This document shows positions 1 through 8,307 of a stretch of 16,269 bases of DNA, piece after piece. How positions within the stretch are numbered: position 1 is the stretch's first letter; each line of letters begins with the position of its first letter. The stretch is from Chloroflexota bacterium (GTDB taxonomy: Bacteria; Chloroflexota; Limnocylindria; Limnocylindrales; CSP1-4): assembly GCA_016200675.1 (NCBI GenBank), contig JACQEH010000015.1, forward strand, positions 1 through 16,269. Reading direction: 5' to 3'. The translations under genes and the position numbers were made by a program. Below the pieces are notes generated by a model. The model had not been told where the DNA came from. It made no database searches and saw nothing but the letters and a program-made list of their open reading frames with translations.

Positions 1-692
1 TTGCCGCAGATGTAGACGACCGTCCGGTCGGGCCGCAGGCCGAGGTCCTTGCAGACCGCGGCCACGACGTGCTCCGCCCGGCCCGTGCGGCCGCTCCAGC
101 CGGCGTTCCGGGGATCGTTCGGCCGGGAGATGGTGGGGACGTAGGTCAGGGGATAGGAGCCGTCCCGGGCAAGGCCCTCGAGGTAGCGCCGGTAGCCGAG
201 CTCTTCCTCGAAGGAGCAGCCGTGGAGGATCACGGTCCGGCGCTTGTCGCCGCGAAGGATCGTGTCGCCGAGCATCGAGATGAAGGGGGCGATCCCGGTC
301 CCGGTCGAGACGTAGAGGTGGGTTCGCTTGTCGTCGGGCTCCAGGAGGAACTTGCCCTTGGGGCCGATCATCCGCATCCGATGGCCGACAGGGAGCCGCC
401 AGAGGGCCGTCGTGAACCGGATGACCGGCACGAGCCGGACGTAGAGCTCGTAGCCGTCGGTCCCGCTCACCTGCGGCGGCGAGGCGACCGAGTAGGGCCG
501 CTGGAGGAGCTTGCCGTCAACGACGACCCCGGTCGTCATGTACTGGCCCGGGGCGAAGGGCGTGGGATCCCCGTCGAATCGGATCCAGAACCGGGCGAGG
601 TCGCTCGTCTCATCCTCGCGCCGGACGAGCGTCGCGTTGTAGATCGGTGCGGCGGGGTCGATGACCCGGGTGTCCTCGACGTGGTGCGTCAT
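1..692 (-). CDS. Ferredoxin-NADP+ reductase (Fpr type), C-terminus cut by window edge
   Basis: FAD-dependent reductase expected to move electrons between NADPH and ferredoxin or flavodoxin in the cytoplasm. I translated the minus strand from ATG at 692; 230 codons are present before the window ends. An N-terminal FAD-binding barrel carries RPYS (residues 65-68), the FAD-contacting motif of the FNR family. The NADP-binding half carries GTGIAPF (131-137) and reaches VVYICG (225-230), the conserved strand just before the C-terminus. E. coli Fpr is 248 aa, so perhaps 20-40 residues are missing. In-frame codons just upstream of 692 offer no ATG or GTG start; a GAGGAG sits about 13 nt before the ATG. 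It diverges from ppdK over 162 bases. Family assignment is strong; the electron partner is inferred. Other FNR-superfamily reductases are the alternative. Confidence 0.9.
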   Translation of the reverse strand, partial: MTHHVEDTRVIDPAAPIYNATLVRREDETSDLARFWIRFDGDPTPFAPGQYMTTGVVVDGKLLQRPYSVASPPQVSGTDGYELYVRLVPVIRFTTALWRLPVGHRMRMIGPKGKFLLEPDDKRTHLYVSTGTGIAPFISMLGDTILRGDKRRTVILHGCSFEEELGYRRYLEGLARDGSYPLTYVPTISRPNDPRNAGWSGRTGRAEHVVAAVCKDLGLRPDRTVVYICG

Positions 693-721
693 CAGGTTCG
701 TCGAACTCCTCGTGCGGTCTC

Positions 722-788
722 CGGATTGTAGGGGCGGGCCCGAGGCGCGGGGTTTCGCTGGCCGCCGGCGATCGGACGGTACAATCCG
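722..788. promoter_or_regulatory. Divergent promoter region with mirrored TACAATCCG boxes
   Basis: The 162-base gap between the FNR gene and ppdK holds TACAATCCG on the plus strand (780-788) and the same nine bases on the minus strand (730-722). TACAAT matches the bacterial -10 consensus at five of six positions. Each box lies upstream of the gene it would serve: about 70 bases before the ppdK ATG and about 33 bases before the FNR ATG. I see no good -35 element on either strand. Promoter use is an inference; the inverted pair is seen directly. Confidence 0.45.
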
Positions 789-854
789 CTCGACCACAAG
801 GATCCGGGCGGCCGGTCGCCGCCTCGCGCCCGCACCTGCAAGGAGCCTGCACTG

Positions 855-3632
855 ATGGCCACTGCCGCGACCTCGACGGATCGTGCCCACCGCGCCGCGA
901 AGCGCTACATCTACGCCTGGGGAGGCGAGGCGGCCGAGGGCGACGCGACGATGCGCGACCTGCTCGGCGGCAAGGGTGCCGGCCTGGCCGAGATGACGAA
1001 TGCCGGCCTGCCGGTCCCCCCCGGCTTCACCATCACCACCGAAGCCTGCAACGACTACTTCGCCGCCGGCGAGCGCCTCCCCGACGGCCTCTGGGAGGAC
1101 ATCCTCGAGGCCCTCCACCAGGTCGAGGCCGAGACGGGCAAGGGCTTCGGCGACCCGGCCAACCCGCTCCTCGTCTCGGTGCGATCGGGTGCCCGCTTCT
1201 CCATGCCGGGCATGATGGACACGGTCCTCAACCTGGGGCTCAGCGAGGCGACCCTCCAGGGCCTGGTGGCGCTGACCGGCAACGAGCGCTTCGGTTGGGA
1301 TGCCTACCGGCGCTTCATCCAGATGTTCGGCCGGATCGTCATGGACGTGCCCGGCGAGCGCTTCGACCACGCCCTCGACGCCGAGAAGGCCGCCCAGGGC
1401 GCGAAGCAGGACACGGACCTCGATGCGGCCGCCCTCCGTCGCGTCGCCGGGGCCTACAAGGCCATCGTCCGCGAGGTCACCGGCCGCGACTTTCCCGAGG
1501 ACCCGCTCGAGCTGCTCGACCTCGCCACGAAGGCCGTCTTCGCGTCCTGGGTCGGCAAGCGGGCGCACGACTACCGCGAGTACAACAAGATCGCCCACGA
1601 CCTCGGCACGGCCGTCAACGTCGTCACGATGGTCTTCGGCAACATGGGCGACGATTCCGGGACGGGTGTCGCCTTCACTCGGGATCCGAACACCGGGGCC
1701 AGGGCCCTCTACGGCGAGTACCTGACCAACGCCCAGGGCGAGGATGTCGTGGCCGGCATCCGGACGCCCCAGCCGATCGCCCAGATGCGCGAGGTGATGC
1801 CGGCCGTCTACGACGAATTCCAGCGGATCGCCGATCGCCTCGAGCGCCATTACCGCGACGTGCAGGACCTCGAGTTCACCATCGAGCGCGGCCGCCTGTA
1901 CATGCTCCAGACACGCTCGGCCAAGCGCACTGCGGCCGCGGCCGTGAAGATCGCCGTCGACATGGTCGGCGAGGGGATCATCACGCCGTCCGAGGCGATC
2001 GGCCGGATCGAGCCGGCCCAGGTGGACCAGCTCCTCCGCGACCAGTTCGACCCCAAGGCGCGCGCCGGCGCCACCCGGATCGTCAAGGGCCTCAACGCGT
2101 CCCCGGGAGCCGCCGTTGGACGGGCCGTCTTCGACGCCGACGACGCGGTCGAGTGGGTCGGCCGGGGCGAGAAGGTCATCCTCGTCCGCATCGAGACCTC
2201 TCCGGACGACTTCCACGGCATGGCCGTCGCCGAGGGGATCATCACCGCCCGTGGCGGTGCGACGTCCCACGCAGCGGTTGTCGCCCGCCAGATCGGCAAG
2301 CCCTGCGTCGCGGGGTCGGCCGACCTCATCGTCGACTACGGCTCCAGGGCCGCCCACTGCGGCGTCACCGGCATCGACTTCAAGGAGGGCGACTGGGTCA
2401 GCCTCGACGGCTCGACCGGGGACCTCTTCCTCGGCGCCCTGCCGACCGTCTCCGCCAGGTTCGAGGACCAGCCCGAGCTGCAGGCCGTCCTCGGCTGGGC
2501 CGACGAGGTCCGCCGGATGCAGGTCTGGACCAACGCCGACAAGCCCGAGGAGGCCGCCCAGGCCCGCCGCTACGGCGCCCAGGGCATCGGCCTCTGCCGG
2601 ACGGAGCACATGTTCCGCGAAGGCGAGCGCCTCGAGATCGTCCGCGGGGCGATCCTCGTCGCGGCGCGCGCGACCCGGGCCAAGGCCCGCCTGGCCGCGG
2701 GCGAAGCCCTCGGGGCGGACGACGCCGAGGTCGTGGCGACGTTCGATGCCGCCATGGCCAATCTCGAGGAGCTCCAGCAGGGCGACTTCGAGGGCATCTT
2801 CGAGGCCATGGATGGCCTGCCGGTCGTCATCCGCCTCATCGACCCGCCGCTCCACGAGTTCCTGCCGAATCTCGAGGAGCAACTCGTCAAGGTGACCCGG
2901 GCCGAAGACGCCGGGGGCGCCTCGGACGCGGACAGGGAGCTCCTGGCGACCATCAAGAGCCTCCACGAGCAGAACCCGATGCTGGGGCTCCGCGGCTGCC
3001 GCCTCGGCCTCATGATCCCCGACTTCGTGAAGGTCCAGACGCGGGCCATCCTGAACGCCGAGATTGCCCGGGTGAAGGCCGGCGGCCACCCGATCGCCAA
3101 GATCATGATCCCGCTCGTCGGCCACGTTAACGAGCTGGCGGCGACGCGGGCCCTCCTCGAGGCCGAGGCGAAGGCGGTCGAGGCCAAGGCCGGCGTCCAT
3201 CCCGAGTACAAGTTCGGGACCATGATCGAGGTTCCCCGCGGGGCCCTGACCGCCGACGAGATCGCCCGCGAGGCCGACTTCTTCAGCTTCGGCACCAACG
3301 ACCTGACCCAGATGACGTTCGGCTACAGCCGGGACGACGCCGAGGGCGGCTTCCTCCTCAAGTACGTCGAGGACAAGATCCTGCCCTTCAACCCCTTCCA
3401 GACCCTCGACGACGCCGTCGCCGGGCTCATGAAGATCGCCGTCGACAAGGGCCGCTCCACGAAGCCCGGGCTGGAGCTCGGGATCTGCGGGGAGCACGGC
3501 GGCGATCCGGCCTCCATCGCCAAGTGCGAGAAGATCGGGCTCGACTACGTCTCGTGCTCGCCCTTCCGCGTCCCGGTCGCCCGGCTGGCCGCGGCCCAGG
3601 CCTCGCTCGTCTCGGCGGAGCGCGACAAGTAA
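855..3632 (+). CDS. ppdK: Pyruvate, phosphate dikinase
   Basis: Interconverts pyruvate + ATP + Pi and PEP + AMP + PPi in the cytosol, linking glycolysis and gluconeogenesis. All three domains are present in order. The N-terminal nucleotide-binding domain has GGKGAGLAEM, RSGARFSMPGMMDTV (from R110) and GNMGDDSGTG. The swivelling domain has GGATSHAAVVAR with phospho-acceptor His472 and the neighbouring regulatory-type Thr470. The C-terminal PEP/pyruvate barrel has RLIDPPLHEFLP, GLRGCRLG, SFGTNDLTQMTFGYSRDD and GICGEHGGD with catalytic Cys878. At 925 aa it is about 50 residues longer than the clostridial enzyme (874 aa), mostly at the N-terminus and in Ala/Glu-rich stretches near residues 610-640 and 680-700. 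An AAGGAG 9 nt upstream (840-845) fixes the ATG. It is not the related PEP synthase, whose motifs differ. It converges with the malic enzyme gene. Confidence 0.98.
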   Translation: MATAATSTDRAHRAAKRYIYAWGGEAAEGDATMRDLLGGKGAGLAEMTNAGLPVPPGFTITTEACNDYFAAGERLPDGLWEDILEALHQVEAETGKGFGDPANPLLVSVRSGARFSMPGMMDTVLNLGLSEATLQGLVALTGNERFGWDAYRRFIQMFGRIVMDVPGERFDHALDAEKAAQGAKQDTDLDAAALRRVAGAYKAIVREVTGRDFPEDPLELLDLATKAVFASWVGKRAHDYREYNKIAHDLGTAVNVVTMVFGNMGDDSGTGVAFTRDPNTGARALYGEYLTNAQGEDVVAGIRTPQPIAQMREVMPAVYDEFQRIADRLERHYRDVQDLEFTIERGRLYMLQTRSAKRTAAAAVKIAVDMVGEGIITPSEAIGRIEPAQVDQLLRDQFDPKARAGATRIVKGLNASPGAAVGRAVFDADDAVEWVGRGEKVILVRIETSPDDFHGMAVAEGIITARGGATSHAAVVARQIGKPCVAGSADLIVDYGSRAAHCGVTGIDFKEGDWVSLDGSTGDLFLGALPTVSARFEDQPELQAVLGWADEVRRMQVWTNADKPEEAAQARRYGAQGIGLCRTEHMFREGERLEIVRGAILVAARATRAKARLAAGEALGADDAEVVATFDAAMANLEELQQGDFEGIFEAMDGLPVVIRLIDPPLHEFLPNLEEQLVKVTRAEDAGGASDADRELLATIKSLHEQNPMLGLRGCRLGLMIPDFVKVQTRAILNAEIARVKAGGHPIAKIMIPLVGHVNELAATRALLEAEAKAVEAKAGVHPEYKFGTMIEVPRGALTADEIAREADFFSFGTNDLTQMTFGYSRDDAEGGFLLKYVEDKILPFNPFQTLDDAVAGLMKIAVDKGRSTKPGLELGICGEHGGDPASIAKCEKIGLDYVSCSPFRVPVARLAAAQASLVSAERDK

Positions 3633-3950
3633 GCCGGTCCGGGATGACGAGGGCGCGGGCGGCCGAGTTCGACACCGATCCACACCCACGAGGCGATCGC
3701 CGCCTCGGCCGTCCGACCGTCCGGCCCCAGCGAGCAACGTGAGCGACCCGCCGCGCGGCCGATTCAAATGAGGTCGTCGGGCTGGATCGAGCACGCGCTC
3801 CGCCTCCGTTCCGTGCCAGCTCCCCAGAGCGCGCACAGCTGCCAGGAATCCGGTGAATAGCGCCCACCAGGAGCGCAAGTGTCACGAACCGCGGGCGCGC
3901 GGCTGGCGGCCGCCGAGTCGTGGGCTCGCGTCGGACCCAGGCCGGCCGCG
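3633..3950. other. Gene-free convergent spacer between ppdK and malic enzyme
   Basis: No convincing protein or RNA gene on either strand: open frames crossing it have the arginine/proline-rich composition of shadow frames. It contains a small hairpin, GAGGCG (3690-3695) and CGCCTC (3701-3706) with a 5-base loop, and next to it GGCCG...CGGCC with a 10-base loop. Neither is followed by a T-tract. They may help end transcription from one or both sides, but this is weak. Base composition is slightly less GC-biased around 3765-3880 than in the flanking genes, as expected of non-coding DNA. Confidence 0.5.
3690..3706 (+). terminator. Possible weak terminator hairpin after ppdK
   Basis: A 6-bp perfect stem GAGGCG/CGCCTC with a 5-base loop lies 57 bases after the ppdK stop codon. 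There is no T-run after it, so it is not a classic intrinsic terminator. In very GC-rich genomes T-less hairpins do occur at gene ends. Low confidence. Confidence 0.2.
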
Positions 3951-5717
3951 TCAGCCTTCCGCGGCGGTGCTCATGCCTTCGACCATCCGGGCGGCCCGCC
4001 GGTACGGGGCGTAGGCCGGCCACCACATCGCGCCGTCGATCACGGCCGCCACGTCCGTGTCGTCCGGCAGCGGCGACAGGCCGGCCCGGATCGCCTCGGC
4101 CGCGACCCGGATCGCGATCTCCCGCGACACCGCCCGGAGGCTGGCCACGCTCGGGTACAGGGCACCGGACGCGAGGCGCTCCGGCGTCACGAACTCGGCC
4201 ACCGTCGCTGCCGCCGCCAGGAACATCTCGTCGGTGACCTCGCTCGTCTCCGAGGCGATCGCCCCGAGCCCGACGCCAGGGAAGATGAAGACGTTGTTGG
4301 CCTGCCCGACCTCGCGAAGCCCTCCGTCGACCTCGACCGGCGGGAACGGCGAGCCGGTGGCAACGAGGGCGCGGCCCGCGGTCCAGGCCATCACGTCGAC
4401 CGGCAGCGCCTCGGTGTTCGCGGTCGGGTTCGAGAGCGGCAGGATGATCGGCCGGTCGGTCGTGTCGGCCATCGCCCGGATGATCGGCTCGGAGAACGTC
4501 CCGGCGTGGGCCGTCGTCCCGATGAGGATCGTCGGCCGGAAGGCGCGCACGACATCGAGGAGGAGGGGCTGCGCGAGCCGCCCGTGCTCGGTGACCGCGA
4601 GCCCGAGCTCGGGCACCAGCGCCGACGGATAGGCGACGTCGCGTTTGTCCTCGTCGAGGCCCGGCCGCTCGTCGTGGACGAGCCCCTCCGAATCCACGAG
4701 GATCACGGCCAGGCCGGCCTCGGCCTCGGACATGCCGGCCCCGACCATGGCCCGACGAAGGAGCCGCGCGATCCCGGTCCCGGCGGCACCGGCACCGGCC
4801 AGGACGACGCGCTGGTCCTGCCAGCCGGCCTCGAGGAGCCGGAGCCCGGCGAGGACGCCCCCGAGGACCACCGCCGCCGTGCCCTGGATGTCGTCGTTGA
4901 AGCAGGGGACCCGGTGGCGGTAGCGGGCCAGGAGGCTGAGCGCGTTGTGCTGCTTGAAGTCCTCGAACTGGATGAGGCAGTTGGGCCAGACCTCGCGGGC
5001 GCCCACGACGAACGCCTCCACGAAGGCGTCGTAGGCGGCGCCACGGAGGCGGGGCGCCCGGTAGCCGAGGTAGAGCGGGTCATCCAGGAGGGCCGCGTTG
5101 TCGGTCCCGACGTCGAGCGAGACCGGCAGCGTCACGACAGGATGGATGCCGCAGGCCGCCGTGTAGAGGGCCAGCTTGCCGATCGGAATGGCCATCCCGC
5201 CCGCGCCGAGGTCGCCGAGGCCGAGGATGCGCTCGTTGTCGGTGACCACGATGAGGCGCACGTCCTCGTACGGCGCCGCTCCGAGGACCTCGGGGATCCG
5301 GTCCCGGTCGGCCGGCGTCAGCCAGATGCCGCGGGTCCGCCGGACGATGTGGCTGAACTCCTGGCAGGCCCGCCCGACCGTCGGCGTGTAGACGATCGGC
5401 AGGTACTCCTCCATGTGCTCGGCCAGGAGCCGGTAGAAGAGGGTGGCATTGCGATCCTGGAGGGCGGCGAGGCCGATGTAGCGCTCGAGGGCGTCGGGCT
5501 TCCGCTGGAGGTGCTCGTGCTCGAGGGCCAGCTGCTCCTCGATTGACAGGATCCGGTCCGGCAGGAGGCCGTGGAGGCCGAACGCCCCGCGCTCGTCGAG
5601 CGGAAAGGCGAGGTCCTTGGTCAGGAGCCGCCGGTTGAGGAGCTCGCTGCCGGCGACGTCGATCTCGGCCGGCAGGCCGGCGGACAGGCGATCGAACGGT
5701 GGTGGCAGCGGGCGCAC
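3951..5717 (-). CDS. Malic enzyme (malate dehydrogenase, oxaloacetate-decarboxylating; SfcA/MaeA type)
   Basis: Oxidative decarboxylation of malate to pyruvate with reduction of NAD(P)+, divalent-metal dependent, cytosolic. The 588-aa product has the size and layout of the long eukaryote/E. coli SfcA-type malic enzyme (SfcA 565 aa), not the short MaeB type. Motifs in order: LLNRRLLTKDLAFPLDERGAFGL near the N-terminus, catalytic-Tyr motif YTPTVGRACQEF, VTDNERILGLGDLGAGGM, metal-site FEDFKQHNA, FNDDIQGTAAVVLGG, nucleotide-binding GAGAAGTG, SNPTANTEA and GQANNVFIFPGVGLG. NAD versus NADP use cannot be read safely. Start: the only nearby start in frame is GTG at 5717, with no strong ribosome site; the frame stays open far upstream but that stretch is shadow of the histidine kinase gene. 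Converges with ppdK; both act on pyruvate. Confidence 0.95.
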   Translation of the reverse strand: MRPLPPPFDRLSAGLPAEIDVAGSELLNRRLLTKDLAFPLDERGAFGLHGLLPDRILSIEEQLALEHEHLQRKPDALERYIGLAALQDRNATLFYRLLAEHMEEYLPIVYTPTVGRACQEFSHIVRRTRGIWLTPADRDRIPEVLGAAPYEDVRLIVVTDNERILGLGDLGAGGMAIPIGKLALYTAACGIHPVVTLPVSLDVGTDNAALLDDPLYLGYRAPRLRGAAYDAFVEAFVVGAREVWPNCLIQFEDFKQHNALSLLARYRHRVPCFNDDIQGTAAVVLGGVLAGLRLLEAGWQDQRVVLAGAGAAGTGIARLLRRAMVGAGMSEAEAGLAVILVDSEGLVHDERPGLDEDKRDVAYPSALVPELGLAVTEHGRLAQPLLLDVVRAFRPTILIGTTAHAGTFSEPIIRAMADTTDRPIILPLSNPTANTEALPVDVMAWTAGRALVATGSPFPPVEVDGGLREVGQANNVFIFPGVGLGAIASETSEVTDEMFLAAAATVAEFVTPERLASGALYPSVASLRAVSREIAIRVAAEAIRAGLSPLPDDTDVAAVIDGAMWWPAYAPYRRAARMVEGMSTAAEG

Positions 5718-5802
5718 CCAGGGAGGATAGCCCCGTGACCTGCCGCGGACCCGTGCCCGACGGCCTCGCCGGACGGGTCGATGGGCCCGTCGTGGCGGGC
5801 CG

Positions 5803-6985
5803 TCAGGGGCCGCTCGACTCCGGTCCGGGACGCCCGGCGGGCGCCCCCGCGGCGTCGACCGGCAGGACGACCTCGAACGTGGTTCCCGCCCCGGCGCGGC
5901 TCCGGACGGTGATCGCCCCGCCGTGCGCCCGGACCAGGTCGCGGGCGATCGCGAGGCCGAGCCCGGAGCCACGCGAATCCCGACCGCGGGCGAACCGCTC
6001 GAAGACATGCGGCAGGAGCTCGGGGTCGATGCCGGATCCGGTGTCCGTGACCCGGAAGATGACGGCCCGGCCGTCCGGTCCGGCGGCGCCCGAAGCCGTG
6101 ACCCGGCCGCCCCTGGGCGTGTGGCGGATCGCGTTCGCGAGGAGATTGGAGAGGACCTCCCGGACGCGGACTGGGTCGACATCGAGGAGCGGAAGGTCGG
6201 CCGGGGTGTCGATGTCGAGCTCGACGCCGGCATCGGTGGCCGCGGTCCCGAACGACACGACCGTCTCGCCGAGGAGGACGTCCGCGAGGGTCGTCGACCA
6301 GCCGCTCCAGGATGTGGGTCTCCTCGATGAGGCCGGCGAGGTGCGCCTCGTCGGCCGGGTGGATGCCATCCGCGATCGCCTCCAGGTTGCCGCGAAGCAC
6401 CGCCAGCGGGGTCCGCAGCTCGTGGCTGACGTCCGCCAGCAGCGAGCGCCGCTGGCGCTGGTCCGCCTCCAGGCGGGAGGCCATCGTATTGAAGGCGCGC
6501 GTCAGCTCGCGAAGCTCCCGTGGGCCCCGGTCGAGCTCCGGGACGCGCGTGTCGTAGGCCCCGCGCTCGACACGGCGGGCCCCTTCCACGAGAGCTGACA
6601 GCGGAGCGGCCAGTCGCCTGAAGCCGCGGGTCAGGACGACGACGGCGGCGACGAGCACGAGGACTGCGAGAACCGCCGTCGGGCGGTTTGGGGCGAGGAC
6701 CGGATCCACGATGGCCCCGATGACGCGCGCGACGATGGTCGCGAGGCCGACCAGCGACACCACGACCAGAGCACCGAACAGGCAGCCGATGGCCGGCCAC
6801 GCGCCCCGCTGGCGGCCCATCCACATCGGCCGGCCACGCTCGTCGATCGGCGGCCACGGTTCGTTCGACGGCCACCACGGCGGACGGTGGCGCGGCGGCG
6901 AGCCGCGATGGCGCGGCGACCAGCCGTGATCCGCAGCGGGCGCGCCGGGCCGCGGCGGAGATGGTCCCTCGTCGCGCTCAGGCAT
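5803..6985 (-). pseudogene. Sensor histidine kinase (HAMP-HisKA-HATPase), broken by a one-base frameshift
   Basis: Membrane sensor kinase, partner of the response regulator it overlaps by 8 bases (ATGCCTGA, 6978-6985). A Pro/Trp/His-rich cytoplasmic N-terminus (1-62) is followed by two transmembrane helices (about 65-93 and 102-120) with almost no loop between them, HAMP (121-173) and HisKA with VSHELRTP (phospho-acceptor His188). After LERLVDD (226-232) the frame is lost. The other frame continues with LADVLLGETVVSF, N-box LLANAIRHTPRGG, G1 box VTDTGSGIDPELLPHVFERF, G2 GSGLGLAIARDLV, and ends at 5803. Removing one base from the GGG at 6288-6290 (CCC on the coding strand) restores VDDLADVLLGE. 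With the base present, translation runs out of frame to 5621, into the malic enzyme gene. This may be a sequencing error, or a real recent mutation that removes the ATPase domain. Confidence 0.85.
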
Positions 6986-7700
6986 CGCGTTCGTCGGCGA
7001 AACGGTAGCCGACCCCGTGGACCGTCAGGATGTAGCGCGGCACGCGCGGATCGGGCTCGAGCTTGCGGCGGAGGTTCTTGACGTGGGTGTCGATAGCTCG
7101 CTCGTATGACTCGAAGGCGACGCCGTGCACGGCATCGAGGAGCTGCGACCGCGTCCGGATCTGGCCCGGCCGGCGAGCCAGCGTGACGAGGAGCTGGAAC
7201 TCGGTCGGCGTGAGCTCCACGGACCGACTGCCGGCCTGGACGTGCATGCGATCGAGATCGATCGTCACGTCCGCGGCCCGAATTACCGTCGCCACGCCGG
7301 CGGAAGACGGATCGCCGGCACGGTCGCGGGACGCCGATCGCTCGGCCCGTCGCAGGACGGCCCGGACACGGGCCACGAGCTCGCGCGGGCTGAACGGCTT
7401 CGTCAGGTAGTCGTCGGCGCCGAGCTCGAGACCCAGGAGCTTGTCGAGCTCGTCGTCGCGCGCCGTGAGCATCACGATCGGGAGATCGCCCGCCTGGCGG
7501 AGGCGCCGGGTGACGTCGAGCCCATCCAGGCCGGGCAGCCCGAGGTCGAGGACGACGAGGTCGGGCCGCACCGCGGCGACCACCTCGAGCGCCGCCCGCC
7601 CGTCGGCGGCCGTCACGACCCGGAAGCCCGCGTGGTCGAGGTAGTCGCGGGCCAGCTGCACGATCTTCGGTTCGTCGTCGACTACGAGGATGGTCGTCAT
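6978..7700 (-). CDS. OmpR/PhoB-family response regulator
   Basis: DNA-binding transcription regulator of a two-component system, 240 aa. The receiver domain shows the acidic pair D8/D9, phospho-acceptor D52 (VVLDLGLPG), T79 and K101 (YLTKPFSPREL). A linker of about 30 residues leads to a winged-helix domain: VELTPTEFQLLVTLARRPGQ, SQLLDAVHG, recognition-helix region ERAIDTHVKNLRRKLE and the wing YILTVHGVGYRF. The start is ATG 7700, where MTTILVVDDEP is the usual receiver N-terminus. An in-frame ATG 15 codons further upstream would only add a non-conserved leader. No strong Shine-Dalgarno precedes either. Its stop overlaps the kinase start, implying translational coupling, and the small membrane protein gene lies 98 bases upstream on the same strand. 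Confidence 0.96.
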   Translation of the reverse strand: MTTILVVDDEPKIVQLARDYLDHAGFRVVTAADGRAALEVVAAVRPDLVVLDLGLPGLDGLDVTRRLRQAGDLPIVMLTARDDELDKLLGLELGADDYLTKPFSPRELVARVRAVLRRAERSASRDRAGDPSSAGVATVIRAADVTIDLDRMHVQAGSRSVELTPTEFQLLVTLARRPGQIRTRSQLLDAVHGVAFESYERAIDTHVKNLRRKLEPDPRVPRYILTVHGVGYRFADERDA

Positions 7701-7798
7701 CGGGCTCGCATGGTAGGCCCCACCGAGGAGCCGCGAACGCATCGGAGCCCGGGACGGTCGCGGACCGCCCCGAGCCCCGGGGACGAGGGAGGAAGCCG

Positions 7799-8278
7799 TC
7801 AGGCGGCGGTGCCGCCCGCCGGAGGCGCGTCCGATCCGCCATTCGGCGTGGAACCGTCGATCGGTCCCGAGGGCCGTGCCGCCGGCGAGGCTGGAGCAGC
7901 GTCCTGGCGGCGATGCCATTCGTCGTGCGCCTGGCGCGCCCGATCCTCCCACGGACCAAACCGCTCGGATCCGGGATGGTCGCCGTGCTCGCCCGGTCCC
8001 CGGCCACGGCCGTAGCCGCGCCAGCCGGGACCCCAGCCGTGGCGATGGCTGCCGAAGACGGCCCGCAGGAGGGCGAAGAAGAGGAAGACGAAGAAGATGA
8101 AGCCGAGGAAGTGGAAGAGTCCACCGCCGAAGCCCCAACCCCATCCGTAGGCCGGTCCTACCACGGCCGTGCCGGTGCCGGCCGCGCCGGCCAGGTACCC
8201 GGTCTGGAAGATGGCCCCGGCGAGGCCGATCGCCAGGAAGGCCAGGATGAGGCCGCCGACGACCCTGAAGAAACCCAT
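7799..8278 (-). CDS. Small Trp/Gly-rich membrane protein, first gene of the two-component operon
   Basis: 159 aa, no enzyme motif recognised. Two hydrophobic segments are visible: residues 6-35 (GGLILAFLAIGLAG core) and about 55-76, which is unusually Phe-rich (HFLGFIFFVFLFFALL). They are separated by an aromatic/glycine loop (AYGWGWGFGGGLF). The tail (77-159) is soluble, starting His/Gly/Trp/Arg-rich, then a short charged helix RARQAHDEWHRRQD (113-126), then a Pro/Ala/Gly end. I know similar unnamed proteins beside two-component genes in high-GC bacteria, but no function. Start: ATG 8278 with GGGAG 11 nt upstream. In the same direction as the regulator and kinase, so it may be an accessory sensor or a target of the system. 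The coding strand's TTC-rich stretch makes a long purine run on the plus strand near 8055-8120. Confidence 0.75.
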   Translation of the reverse strand: MGFFRVVGGLILAFLAIGLAGAIFQTGYLAGAAGTGTAVVGPAYGWGWGFGGGLFHFLGFIFFVFLFFALLRAVFGSHRHGWGPGWRGYGRGRGPGEHGDHPGSERFGPWEDRARQAHDEWHRRQDAAPASPAARPSGPIDGSTPNGGSDAPPAGGTAA

Positions 8279-8307
8279 GTGTCCGTCCACTCCCTTTCGA
8301 GTGCTGA

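Noticed and set aside
1295..3130. 611-codon open frame inside ppdK in another frame
   Set aside because: Arg/Pro/Gly-rich shadow frame; ppdK motifs and ribosome site leave no doubt about the true frame.
3879..5546. Long open frame (555 codons) on the plus strand opposite the malic enzyme gene
   Set aside because: Arg/Gly/Asp/Glu-rich composition without motifs; it mirrors the codon pattern of the malic enzyme on the other strand, as expected in very GC-rich DNA.
3951..6878. 975-codon fusion of malic enzyme with an N-terminal kinase-like region
   Set aside because: The upstream half is mostly off-frame shadow of the kinase gene plus the stretch after the kinase frameshift; malic enzyme homology begins just after GTG 5717.
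8040..8140. Purine-rich tract and an apparent acidic Glu/Asp-rich protein on the plus strand
   Set aside because: It is the complement of the TTC-rich Phe helix of the minus-strand membrane protein, so it has a coding explanation and is not a separate gene or repeat.
6978..8144. Longer 388-codon version of the response regulator
   Set aside because: The extra N-terminus overlaps the membrane protein gene and lacks conservation; receiver domains begin as at ATG 7700.
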